Origin: a virus
Virus record (IMG/VR): IMGVR_UViG_3300011116_001150
Coordinates: 1-34,586 of that record
Strand: one strand, 5' to 3'
Length of the DNA stretch: 34,586 bases
Of this stretch, positions 19,492 through 27,074 are shown piece after piece; the stretch's first letter is position 1, and each line of letters begins with the position of its first letter. The notes under the pieces are model-generated. The model saw nothing but the letters and a program-made list of their open reading frames with translations. It did no database searches and was not told the DNA's origin. The position numbers and the translations under genes are program-made.

Positions 19492-19764
19492 ATGGCTATT
19501 CAGCAAGTGAGTGTAAATCAAATTTCAAATCCTGCCGACCGTGAAAAGTTGTTAAAGGTAATTCGTGATTGTTCCGATGCAATGGCTCGGGCTCAAGGCG
19601 AGAAAGAATTTATTAGGGAAGCGGTTACTGATATCAGTAAACAATTGCAACTACCGAAAAAAGTAGTTGCTAAAATGGTGAAGGTCTATTTCAAACAGAA
19701 CTATGATGAAGAAGTTGCTGTTCAAGACCAATTTGAAACTCTTTATGAAACGGTTGTAAAATGA
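19492..19764 (+). CDS. dsbA: DsbA-like double-strand DNA-binding protein
   Basis: A 90-residue protein of the same length as T4 DsbA (89 aa) with the same plan: N-terminal helices, KEFIREAVTDISKQLQLPKK in the middle (T4: ELIKDI... DELGV), and an acidic end ETLYETVV (T4: VELYDTVF). T4 DsbA binds DNA near late promoters and supports late transcription. Its position beside gp33 agrees. SD AAGGAG. Confidence 0.8.
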   Translation: MAIQQVSVNQISNPADREKLLKVIRDCSDAMARAQGEKEFIREAVTDISKQLQLPKKVVAKMVKVYFKQNYDEEVAVQDQFETLYETVVK

Positions 19765-20258
19765 AATATATTTTTAAACAAATAGACAATATCTCTGGTC
19801 ATAACACAGAGACTACGGTCGAATTTAATGCTGACACACTTGATAGTGTTTTGCAACAATTTGAAATGTTTATTCGTGGATGTGGATTCTATCCATCAGG
19901 CACATTAGACTTTGTAAATGAAGATGATTGTGAAGAATGGTCAGAAGAAACCGAAACACCTACTCATCCATGGACACAAACATTGCGAGATGATGTTGAG
20001 TGGCCGTTCGCAAAAGAAAAACAACCAGAATCAATCTATGAAGATGGTTACGAATCACCTAGTGGTAGTGTTACACAATCATGGCAAGGTGTTGCACCAT
20101 CGGTTGCAATGCAATGGACAGTAAATGAATTGATGAAAGGTCCTGTGACTTTACAATCCGTTTCTGATAATTGTTCAGTATGTGGTTTAAGTTTTGAAAA
20201 AATGAAGAATCAAAAATGCTGGGATGCCAAATGTCCAAAAGGAAATGATGCCAACTAA
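19761..20258 (+). CDS. Phage protein with C-terminal zinc-ribbon-like motif (165 aa)
   Basis: ATGA overlap with dsbA. The N-terminal part (about 1-50) is alpha/beta (FNADTLDSVLQQFEMFIRGC), the centre is acidic and disordered with Trp residues, and the C-terminus has CSVCGLSFEKMKNQKCWDAK and CP: four Cys in CxxC...C...C arrangement. A protein or nucleic-acid interaction role is likely; the family is known to me only as uncharacterised. It overlaps the gp33 gene. Confidence 0.7.
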   Translation: MKYIFKQIDNISGHNTETTVEFNADTLDSVLQQFEMFIRGCGFYPSGTLDFVNEDDCEEWSEETETPTHPWTQTLRDDVEWPFAKEKQPESIYEDGYESPSGSVTQSWQGVAPSVAMQWTVNELMKGPVTLQSVSDNCSVCGLSFEKMKNQKCWDAKCPKGNDAN

Positions 20259-20472
20259 AGATGAGATGGCAAAATTTGCCAAGTCGATTGAGGAGTTAGT
20301 TTCGAGGACAGATTACAATTATATTGAAGCCATAGTTGAGCATTGTAAGACTACTGGATTGGAAATAGAAGTAGCTGCAACACTAATTAACTCCAATTTG
20401 AAATCTAAAATTGAAATGAATGCTATGGATAATAACATGCTCAAAGAGAAAGGTTCCAGATTGCCGATATGA
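20248..20472 (+). CDS. 33: gp33-like late transcription coactivator
   Basis: The ATG at 20248 is chosen because AAAAGGA lies five bases upstream; 20245 and 20266 are alternatives and 20224 is a shadow. The product (74 aa) has the conserved core SRTDYNYIEAIVEHCKTTGL and a following AMDNNMLKEKGSRLPI, as in T4 gp33 (112 aa: YLEATTAF...AIDENLL). gp33 links the late sigma factor gp55 and RNA polymerase to the sliding clamp. Shorter than T4, with a reduced N-terminus. Confidence 0.78.
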   Translation: MPTKDEMAKFAKSIEELVSRTDYNYIEAIVEHCKTTGLEIEVAATLINSNLKSKIEMNAMDNNMLKEKGSRLPI

Positions 20473-21059
20473 CTGGTTATGAAACATTTGAAATATATCA
20501 GGCACTCAAACTACACTTCACATCCGATTCTTATGATTTTTTCAAATACAATGGTAAGACCAATGTTAGTGTAACTGCTTTTGAGAACAGAAAAGACAAA
20601 TATCATTTTTACAAATTGTCTCGTAAGTGTACCAACAAAGATGATTTAATTAATTTTGTTGTTGCCAATTTTGTTGAAGATGAAAAGTCTTGGGTCGGTA
20701 ACTTGTTGATGGAAGAAGCAGATATCAATTACAGAAAAAGGCAAAAGGTAATTCAGTCATTATCTTATACTTTTGAAAATGATTGTAAACTTATTTTTGA
20801 AGATTGTAAACTTAATCCAAACGAAGTGTTGATGACTGATGGTGATTATCCGATTCTATTGACGAAGACTTTAAGAAAAGAGACACAAATTGAAACCTTG
20901 TGTATACTTAATGAGATACTTGGGTTCTTTCCAATGTGGTCTAAGAAGATTACCGACACCATTCGTTGGCCTGAATATAGGAAGAAATGCCTCAAGTATA
21001 CCGCATTTCTCCCCAAAGATGTAGTAAAATACAAGTTGATATTGAAAAAGGTGATTTAG
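20469..21059 (+). CDS. 59: gp59-like DNA helicase loader
   Basis: A 196-residue protein like T4 gp59 (217 aa). Blocks in order: YQALKLHFTSDSYDFFKYNG, ENRKDKYHFYKLSRK, FVVANFVEDEKSWVGNL and a C-terminal KCLKYTAFL. gp59 binds fork DNA, gp32 and the gp41 helicase and loads the helicase during replication and recombination. The gene lies between gp33 and gp32, which matches the T4 order 33-59-32. The HAD-like gene is inserted between gp59 and gp32. Confidence 0.87.
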   Translation: MTGYETFEIYQALKLHFTSDSYDFFKYNGKTNVSVTAFENRKDKYHFYKLSRKCTNKDDLINFVVANFVEDEKSWVGNLLMEEADINYRKRQKVIQSLSYTFENDCKLIFEDCKLNPNEVLMTDGDYPILLTKTLRKETQIETLCILNEILGFFPMWSKKITDTIRWPEYRKKCLKYTAFLPKDVVKYKLILKKVI

Positions 21060-21544
21060 TGAAAATCAGTAAAATTTATTTGGACATGGACGGTGTAGTT
21101 TGTGACTTTGAAAAACGATTCAAAGGATTGTTTGGAGAAGAAGCTCTGAAACTAAGAGACAAGAAACTATGGACTGAAAACTGGCCTAACTTTATTATGA
21201 ATAAACAGTTTGAGGAACTAGAATGGTTTCCTGGTGGACTTGAATTGTTAAAATTTATCCGCAGTTATGATGTTGATGTTGAAATGTTGACTTCATCTGG
21301 TGGCGAAAAGTTCCACGAAGAAGTTGCGGAACAGAAACGAATTTGGTTGAAAAAGAATAATATTGCTTATAAACCAAATGTGGTGCCTGGAAGGCGACAC
21401 AAGGCTCAGTATGCAAAGCCTGATATCATTTTAATTGATGATACCGAAGATGTAATAAGTGCCTTTAACAAGGCAGGTGGGATCGGCATACTTCACAAAG
21501 ATGCAGGTGAAACTATTGAGAAATTGAAAGTTCTGCTTGCATAG
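21059..21544 (+). CDS. HAD-family 5'-nucleotidase/phosphatase
   Basis: Start is GTG at 21059 (overlapping the gp59 stop), supported by AAGGTG seven bases upstream. The 161-residue product has YLDMDGVVCDF (nucleophile Asp near residue 9), a second motif MLTSSGG (about 77), a Lys-rich segment with RRHKAQYAK, and ILIDDTEDV (about 128-136) for metal binding. This is a HAD-like phosphatase, like phage deoxyribonucleotidases (NT5C type). It probably dephosphorylates nucleotides. All motifs appear intact. Confidence 0.82.
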   Translation: MKISKIYLDMDGVVCDFEKRFKGLFGEEALKLRDKKLWTENWPNFIMNKQFEELEWFPGGLELLKFIRSYDVDVEMLTSSGGEKFHEEVAEQKRIWLKKNNIAYKPNVVPGRRHKAQYAKPDIILIDDTEDVISAFNKAGGIGILHKDAGETIEKLKVLLA

Positions 21545-21566
21545 TGACTAAATATTATGATATAAT
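21537..21566 (+). promoter_or_regulatory. Combined sigma70-like and late-like promoter before gp32
   Basis: GCTTGCAT with TTGCAT at 21537-21542, 18-bp spacer, TATAAT at 21561-21566 with TG one base upstream. CTAAATA at 21548-21554 lies in the spacer. A 62-base leader precedes the gp32 ATG, with AAAGGAA as SD. Confidence 0.65.
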
Positions 21567-21627
21567 GATATTGTGGACAAAATACTATACAACAATCATA
21601 CATCGTATATACGAAAGGAAATAAAAT

Positions 21628-22530
21628 ATGAGTTCATTTGCAAACCTTAAGCGCAATCATAGTTCTTTGGAGAAACTCACAAAGGCGATTGAAGCTACCA
21701 CAGCAACCACCTCTTCTGAGGCCGGTTCAAAAGACGATACCAGACTCTGGCAACCTACTGTTGATAAAGCAGGCAATGGCATGGCAGTTATTCGCTTTCT
21801 TCCCGCACCTGCGGTAGATGGTGATGATGCACTACCTTGGGTTCGTAGATTCGACCACGGATTTCAAGGTCCAGGCGGTTGGTATATTGAAAACTCTCTG
21901 ACAACTCTTGGTCAAAAAGATCCAGTATCAGAGTATAACACTACATTATGGAATTCTGGCATCGAAGCAAACAAAGAAATTGCTCGCAAACAAAAACGCC
22001 GTTTGCATTACATTGCTAACATCTATGTAATTTCAGACCCAAGTAATCCTCAAAATGAAGGTCAAATCAAACTGTTTAAGTTTGGTAAGAAAATCTTTGA
22101 TAAGATTACAGAGGCGATGAATCCAGAATTCGCTGATGAAACACCTATCAATCCGTTTGATATGTGGGAAGGTGCTAACTTCAAGTTGAAGATTCGTAAT
22201 GTTGAAGGCTATCGTAACTATGACAAATCAGAATTTGCTGATAAGTCTGCATTACTTGATGGTGATGATGAGAAACTTGAAGAACTTTGGAAGAAAGAAT
22301 ATTCTCTCAAAGAATTCATCGACCCATCCAACTTCAAATCATATGAAGTATTGAAGGCGAAACTTGATAAAGTTTTGGGTTTTGATGGTGGTTCTTCCGT
22401 AAAGACTAAAGCAGAAGATGCAGTCTTTAAGAAATTTGATGATGAAGATGTATCAGTAATCGATAAAAAGATTGCTGAAAGTGAAGACGAAGATTTAGAT
22501 TACTTTAAGTCTTTGGCTGAAAAAGAATAA
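21628..22530 (+). CDS. 32: gp32 single-stranded DNA-binding protein
   Basis: A 300-residue protein, same length as T4 gp32 (301). The N-terminal domain for cooperative binding (about 1-20, basic) is followed by the OB-fold core with MAVIRFLPAP, FDHGFQGPGGWYIENS and RRLHYIANIYVISDP, and a C-terminal acidic tail (DEDVSVIDKKIAESEDEDLD) for protein contacts. In T4 gp32 a zinc is held by three Cys and one His; in this protein the matching segment reads WYIENSLTTLGQKDPVSEYN with no Cys, so the zinc site is lost. Binds ssDNA in replication and recombination. Confidence 0.93.
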   Translation: MSSFANLKRNHSSLEKLTKAIEATTATTSSEAGSKDDTRLWQPTVDKAGNGMAVIRFLPAPAVDGDDALPWVRRFDHGFQGPGGWYIENSLTTLGQKDPVSEYNTTLWNSGIEANKEIARKQKRRLHYIANIYVISDPSNPQNEGQIKLFKFGKKIFDKITEAMNPEFADETPINPFDMWEGANFKLKIRNVEGYRNYDKSEFADKSALLDGDDEKLEELWKKEYSLKEFIDPSNFKSYEVLKAKLDKVLGFDGGSSVKTKAEDAVFKKFDDEDVSVIDKKIAESEDEDLDYFKSLAEKE

Positions 22531-22531
22531 A

Positions 22532-22560
22532 CTAAACGCTCCTTTCTCGCACTTAGTTTA
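22532..22560. repeat. Short inverted repeat between gp32 and its terminator
   Basis: CTAAAC (22532-22537) and GTTTAG (22555-22560) flank 17 bases. It is weak compared with the GC-rich stem that follows and may only assist it. Confidence 0.35.
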
Positions 22561-22561
22561 G

Positions 22562-22586
22562 AACCCCGCCTTGTGCGGGGTTTTTT
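22562..22586 (+). terminator. Strong Rho-independent terminator after gp32
   Basis: AACCCCGC (22562-22569) pairs with GCGGGGTT (22575-22582), loop CTTGT, followed by TTTTTTAT. It closes the plus-strand replication block. The T-run overlaps the stop of the convergent minus-strand gene at 22585. Confidence 0.93.
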
Positions 22587-24783
22587 ATGCCGTTGCGGAT
22601 TGTCTTCCGATGAGTGTGCTTATTAAATCTGTATCGTATGCAGAACCAGGTTTTCTTTGGGAAGAAGCTAATGTTTGTCTTGGTGGTTGTGAACCAACAA
22701 CTGCTGTTCCGCCTGTTGGTTGTGCCATAGACTCCCTTCTTCCGTCAGCAACAGCTGTTGATGCAGATGCAACTTGAACACCAGTAGAAGGAGAACTTGA
22801 TGTTGGTGTTGGTGCTGACGAAGAAGCAACTGTTGTAGCACTTCCAGGCATACTTCCTGGTGCTTGTGTAGCTGCACCAACTTTAAAGTATGTTGCAGAA
22901 GAAGTACCGTATGCATCGGAACCTGCTTTTCCTTGTGATAGTGCTAGTGCACCACCTGGACCTAATAAGTGAGAAGCTGCCAAATAACCAGCAACTTGTT
23001 GTGGTGAAGTATCTTTCTTTATAACACCCAATCTTGACAAACTTAAAAAGTTTTGCATGGTGTATTTTTTCATCGTATCTTCTTGTAACTGTGCATTTTG
23101 TAAGAACGCTGATTTGCCACCTGGAATAGTCCAGTTATCTGGATTATCTAATGCCTTTTGTCCTTTTCTTCCAACACCTTGTTTAACAAGACCCATATCT
23201 TCAAGTGCCATAGCACCAAATTGATATTTTCCAACATAACCAATACTATTAACAGTATCGTATTTTCCACCACTTTCTTTTTTACCAATCTCTTCAGCAT
23301 AAGATGCATAATCAATTGGTATTCCTGGAACATTTCCAACAGATGCTGGCGTTGGACTTGTAAAACCTCTACCACCACCGGCCGCACCAGATGAAGATAT
23401 AGTCGCTTGTCTTCTTGCCTTATAAGCACCCATAGTTCCGGCTTGTGTACCTGTTGTTGATTCTACTGGCGAAGGAGTTTGTCCTGAAGTAACATAACCA
23501 CCAGAACCTGATGTTAATGGAACTCCTGCACCAGACATAACTGCATTTGCTGGAACTGCTGATGGTGATGGTGTTGATAAATCTGGATTAATAAAACCTC
23601 TACCACCACCTGCACCAGTTGCTGGTAGTGGTGGTGGGGGCGCAGAAGGCGCAGGTTGTTGTGGTGTTGGTGGTTGCAATGAAGCAACCATTTTCAAATA
23701 TTCTTCTTTTAATTTTGGATCACAAGTTTCCAACACTTGTTGCAAATTAGATTCTCTTGCAATCTCTTTAACAAAACTTTCAGCGGCTGCACCCGTAAGT
23801 TTATCTTCAATCAATCTCTTAACAATATCATTAGCGGTACCTTCACCACCTAATTTACCAAGAGCTTTTTGCCTATTCTTCTCACCACCTTCTTTTAGAG
23901 ATTTTACTTCACCTCTTCTTAGTTGATTTAAAGGAACATCTTTGTTTTCAGGTTTCTTTAAATCTTCTTCCGCAAATCGTTTAGCTAAGTAAATCAGTAA
24001 TGCGCCACCTAATACACCCAACACAATTGGATTCATTAACAGAGAACTTACCATAGAAGCGATAGAACTCATCATTGGACCACTTGCCATAGAAGCTATC
24101 ATTTGATTTGGATCTAAACCCAACTCAGACATTAATCCACCGCCACCTCCAGTAGATGCACTTGCTTTTGAAGCTGCACCTGCTGCTTTATCTTTTTTGA
24201 ACATTTTCGCTAGAGAACTTTCATACAAGCTTTCTCTTTCACCTGCTCTTTTGAAAAACATGTCTGCTTTATTTGTTGCAACACCACCTTGCAGTTTAAC
24301 AAGTTTGGCAATATTTTGTCGCATGAGATTCATATCTCTTGCCATTGCAGGTAGAACCAAACTATTTTTGGCAGTTATACTTGAATTTCTAGACACCAAA
24401 GTTGTTGCTTGTAAAATTTCTCGCAACACATCGGTTTGCATTTCTTCTCTCTTATCGATCCCTGCTTGTTTTCCGGCAGCAGTAGCAGCTTCAGCTCTTT
24501 TGGTAGGATTATATGCCTTTAAAGAAGGAAACATAGAGACAAGTAGACCAGATTGGTCTAACATCTTTCGTGGGTCGAGTTTTTCTGCTAGTCTTTTACT
24601 AACAGCAGAACCTAGTCCACCACCTGTCTTTTTTTCACTTCTATACATAGAGACAAGTAGACCAGATTGGTCTAACATTTTTCGTGGGTCGAGTTTTTCT
24701 GCTAGTCTTTTACTAACAGCAGAACCTAGTCCACCACCTGTCTTTTTTTCACTTCTATAAATTTCTGCTAGTCTTGATGCCAT
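22585..24783 (-). CDS. Tape-measure candidate with lytic-transglycosylase-like domain (732 aa)
   Basis: Three parts are seen. N-terminus: a 38-residue unit (RSEKKTGGGLGSAVSKRLAE and on) repeated twice, then helical, Lys/Ala-rich sequence to about 225. Middle: hydrophobic segments at about 228-266 (NPIVLGVLGGALLIYLAKRF). C-terminal half: Pro/Ser/Ala-rich linkers around a domain at about 495-640 with IGKKESGGKYD (catalytic Glu near 503), GYVGKYQFGAMAL and AGYLAASHLLGPGGA, resembling lysozyme/transglycosylase domains. It follows gp26 and the putative frameshift ORF, the position of the tape-measure gene in lambda-like tails. Hydrophobic segments and a cell-wall-cutting domain are common in tape measures. 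T4 gp29 (590 aa) would be the counterpart; a hub lysozyme is the alternative. Confidence 0.7.
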   Translation of the reverse strand: MASRLAEIYRSEKKTGGGLGSAVSKRLAEKLDPRKMLDQSGLLVSMYRSEKKTGGGLGSAVSKRLAEKLDPRKMLDQSGLLVSMFPSLKAYNPTKRAEAATAAGKQAGIDKREEMQTDVLREILQATTLVSRNSSITAKNSLVLPAMARDMNLMRQNIAKLVKLQGGVATNKADMFFKRAGERESLYESSLAKMFKKDKAAGAASKASASTGGGGGLMSELGLDPNQMIASMASGPMMSSIASMVSSLLMNPIVLGVLGGALLIYLAKRFAEEDLKKPENKDVPLNQLRRGEVKSLKEGGEKNRQKALGKLGGEGTANDIVKRLIEDKLTGAAAESFVKEIARESNLQQVLETCDPKLKEEYLKMVASLQPPTPQQPAPSAPPPPLPATGAGGGRGFINPDLSTPSPSAVPANAVMSGAGVPLTSGSGGYVTSGQTPSPVESTTGTQAGTMGAYKARRQATISSSGAAGGGRGFTSPTPASVGNVPGIPIDYASYAEEIGKKESGGKYDTVNSIGYVGKYQFGAMALEDMGLVKQGVGRKGQKALDNPDNWTIPGGKSAFLQNAQLQEDTMKKYTMQNFLSLSRLGVIKKDTSPQQVAGYLAASHLLGPGGALALSQGKAGSDAYGTSSATYFKVGAATQAPGSMPGSATTVASSSAPTPTSSSPSTGVQVASASTAVADGRRESMAQPTGGTAVVGSQPPRQTLASSQRKPGSAYDTDLISTLIGRQSATA
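24531..24758. repeat. 114-bp tandem duplication inside the 732-aa gene
   Basis: Copy 1 at 24531-24644 and copy 2 at 24645-24758 match at all but one position, a silent AAG/AAA difference. The unit is 38 codons, so the reading frame is kept. The near identity means a recent event, or an assembly or replication-slippage artefact. Confidence 0.9.
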
Positions 24784-24787
24784 TTTT

Positions 24788-24925
24788 TTATCTCTTAGCT
24801 AATTTTTGTTGTTTCAATTTTTCATTTTCTTCTTCTAAGTACCTACTTAATAATCCCACATAGATTTCTCTTTCCCACGGTAACATATTTTCCAATTCAG
24901 TCAAACTATATTTGTGGTGTTGCAT
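24788..24925 (-). CDS. Small ORF downstream of gp26, probable -1 frameshift extension
   Basis: From its own ATG the frame gives 45 residues: QHHKYSLTELENMLPWERE, a hydrophobic/aromatic piece, then EEENEKLKQQK. The same frame is open without a stop back through the end of gp26 to the slippery site at 24982-24991, where gp26 reads in the 0 frame. A -1 shift would therefore fuse gp26 (242 residues) to 64 residues, giving about 306. The ATG has no good SD, which favours expression by frameshifting. The architecture is that of G/GT tail assembly chaperones. Confidence 0.75.
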   Translation of the reverse strand: MQHHKYSLTELENMLPWEREIYVGLLSRYLEEENEKLKQQKLAKR

Positions 24926-24975
24926 AAGTGCAAAGTTTGTATGATAATAGTTACCTAAATTTTCGTGAGAAAGAG

Positions 24976-25707
24976 TTATATGAAAAAATTTTGTAGACCC
25001 TCTACATTAATATCTTCTTTATATCCACACTTTTTACAATTGAAGTTTAGAGTGTGTCTCAATTTTGGTGAAGTTTCAAAGAATGTTTGAATTTTCTCTA
25101 AATCTTTTTGTTGTAGATTGTCGATAAACTCCATTACCTCTTCTTGCGAAACATCTTTAATTTTGTAAATATTTTCTGCATCATAAATGTAATCGATACA
25201 ATTCAATAGTAGAATCATCAACACTTCATCTTCACTCTTATTTGGTAAAGAAGATACAATTTCAAATGTTGGATATTTCATAACAATACCCATTTTTTCT
25301 GTCAATTCTATTTTCTTGTTATGTTTGTCGTTTGTTGTTGGTTTAATATCCAACAATTTAATTCCAAATGTTTCTAATGAATTGCAGGGCTCTTCTTTGC
25401 CGTCTTCTTGTTTTACTATGTTGTTGCATTTGTATTTCAACTCAACAACTTCATTTACAGACCTTGCTCTAAGATTCAAAAACAAATATTCTAAATCAAA
25501 AGTTGCCAATGAATCAATGTCTATTTCATCAATAACACAATTCTTTAAAACTTGTTTTACAATCTTAATATTTTCTTCCGAATCCTCTGACTGTGAACCC
25601 ATCAATAACAATTTCTGTTCTTTCACCAAAAATGGTCTGAATCGAACAACTTTATCATTTGAAATAAGTTTCACTTCATAAATTGGTACATCTAACTTTG
25701 GTAACAT
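24976..25707 (-). CDS. 26: gp26 baseplate hub / tail assembly chaperone-like protein
   Basis: A 243-residue protein of the T4 gp26 family (T4_baseplate, PF12322; T4 gp26 is 208 aa). Blocks: LPKLDVPIYEVKLISNDKVV, RFRPFLVKEQKLLLMG, FDLEYLFLNLRARSV and, near the end, FNCKKCGYKEDINVE. Two pairs of Cys (about 92/104 and 225/228) could hold a zinc. GAGGATATT before the ATG is a good SD. T4 gp26 acts in hub assembly; the slippery end and the extension described above suggest it also gives a longer chaperone form here. Confidence 0.8.
   Translation of the reverse strand: MLPKLDVPIYEVKLISNDKVVRFRPFLVKEQKLLLMGSQSEDSEENIKIVKQVLKNCVIDEIDIDSLATFDLEYLFLNLRARSVNEVVELKYKCNNIVKQEDGKEEPCNSLETFGIKLLDIKPTTNDKHNKKIELTEKMGIVMKYPTFEIVSSLPNKSEDEVLMILLLNCIDYIYDAENIYKIKDVSQEEVMEFIDNLQQKDLEKIQTFFETSPKLRHTLNFNCKKCGYKEDINVEGLQNFFI
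24982..24991 (-). promoter_or_regulatory. Candidate -1 programmed frameshift site
   Basis: On the minus strand the bases are AAATTTTTTC. In the gp26 frame this reads A_AAT_TTT_TTC, which contains two overlapping X_XXY_YYZ heptamers (A_AAT_TTT and T_TTT_TTC). It ends three bases (one codon, ATA) before the gp26 TAA at 24978-24976, and the -1 frame is open for 64 further codons. Confidence 0.65.
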
Positions 25708-25728
25708 AATATCCTCGCTTGTTAATAA

Positions 25729-26478
25729 TTAAAATGCTTTTCCTAATGGTAATATTCTTGAAATTCCTGCACCGAACAAAGCAGATGCAGCTGCACCAAG
25801 GTCATAATTACCATCATAAATTACTCTATATTTTTGATATGCAAATTGAATAGACAGTCTATGAAATGCATCATCGGACCAACTCAACGCTTGTGATGCC
25901 ACACCAATAGGAAATGCATCAATCAATTCTACTGCATAAATCTGTTTAATGAAATCATCATATTGAATAATTTTAATGTTTGTCATATATCTTGATTCCG
26001 CACCTTTTGGGAATCTTAAATTGTTTGTGTCGGATGGATGTATTGCTTCTAACCAACGGTCAAACAATTTTCTTTCATAGAATTCATTGGTACATAAAAA
26101 TGTTAATGATGTTTCATTGTATTGTGTTTGATATGGAACTTTAAATGTTGGTCCATAAATTTTAACATCTTGCGTTATCAATGTTTTTCCTGGTAATTCA
26201 GCAGTCTCGCATTGCAACGCCAAATTTCTTGACAACGAAGCATTTGATGTTTTTGAATACCCTTGGTCACCTTCATTTCTTCCTAATGCAGAATTGACTG
26301 CATCACCTATATCTGAAAAAACAGAATTTGGTAAATTTAGAATCTTTTCTAAAATTGAGTTACCAATAAAACTGTTGATGTATGGTGGGATAGGCAGTAT
26401 AACTTCAAACCTAGAAGTTTTTGCTGGACCATCTTTTGACCTAATGTTTGCTAAAAATAAATTTGGTGAGAATGACAT
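25729..26478 (-). CDS. 54: gp54/gp19-like tail tube initiator protein
   Basis: A 249-residue protein of the tail-tube fold: NLALQCETAELPGKTL (early beta hairpin), IYGPTFKVPYQTQYNETSLT and a final WSDDAFHRLSIQFAYQKYRV strand. This beta-barrel pattern is shared by gp19 (tube) and gp54 (tube initiator) of T4; length and place among baseplate genes favour gp54. The start overlaps the stop of the gene before it (TAATG). Confidence 0.6.
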   Translation of the reverse strand: MSFSPNLFLANIRSKDGPAKTSRFEVILPIPPYINSFIGNSILEKILNLPNSVFSDIGDAVNSALGRNEGDQGYSKTSNASLSRNLALQCETAELPGKTLITQDVKIYGPTFKVPYQTQYNETSLTFLCTNEFYERKLFDRWLEAIHPSDTNNLRFPKGAESRYMTNIKIIQYDDFIKQIYAVELIDAFPIGVASQALSWSDDAFHRLSIQFAYQKYRVIYDGNYDLGAAASALFGAGISRILPLGKAF

Positions 26479-27062
26479 TAGAATTTCTTCCGTGAATCAG
26501 AGTAAACTCTGCTTGTTTTTGCACCGACAAAACTTTCCATTGGTAACATTGCGGCAATATCCCACTCGTCTGCGGTGATTTCTAAAAATCGTGATTCTAT
26601 ATGAGAGAATAAATATCTCTTAATACAAGGTGTTGCTTCAAATATTTTTGAAGCAGATGTTAAATACGGATAACTCAATCTTAATCTTGATGTTTCATCG
26701 TATTTGTCATTAGTTAAAGTGTCACTCAACTTATCTAATAGAATCAATCTTTGTTTTGGGTGAATATAATGTAGATTTAATCCCAAAAAACCATCAGTAT
26801 ATCTTTCGATTGGTATGACTAAAGGGAATCTATCGTAATATGGCAATCTATCTTTTGTTTTTGGGTCATAGAAATAGAAATACATTCTACCAATCATAGA
26901 CTTGTTTCGTAGTCTTTCTTGGTCTCGCATAAATGTAGTTTTTGAAGGAGTTAAATCTTTAACTTTACTTCTCAACCAAGTTCGAGCTGCAGCAGTCCTT
27001 GGCTGTAATCCTTCTTTTGCCAAAGATGCTTGTATTCTATCTATTAGTTTTTTTGTCGCCAT
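26478..27062 (-). CDS. Conserved T4-like virion/structural protein (194 aa)
   Basis: A basic N-terminal helix region (about 1-50), then a strongly conserved-looking core with MIGRMYFYFYDPKTKDRLPY, YDRFPLVIPIERYTDG and FLGLNLHYIHPKQRLIL. I recall this protein beside gp4 in aquatic T4-like phages. It has sometimes been labelled as a DNA end protector (gp2), but I cannot support that. It lies 12 bases after gp4 and overlaps the tube protein start. No membrane segment. Confidence 0.6.
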   Translation of the reverse strand: MATKKLIDRIQASLAKEGLQPRTAAARTWLRSKVKDLTPSKTTFMRDQERLRNKSMIGRMYFYFYDPKTKDRLPYYDRFPLVIPIERYTDGFLGLNLHYIHPKQRLILLDKLSDTLTNDKYDETSRLRLSYPYLTSASKIFEATPCIKRYLFSHIESRFLEITADEWDIAAMLPMESFVGAKTSRVYSDSRKKF

Positions 27063-27074
27063 GGTGTATTTATC

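Noticed and set aside
22668-24760. Long plus-strand and alternate minus-strand open frames opposite the 732-aa gene
   Set aside because: Low-complexity Leu/His/Gln- or Ser-rich products without ribosome-binding sites; shadows of the real gene's biased codons.
27065-27072. ATAAATA on the minus strand between gp4 and the 194-aa gene
   Set aside because: It lies within a 12-base gap and would start transcription at or beyond the ATG; a chance match in AT-rich DNA is likelier.
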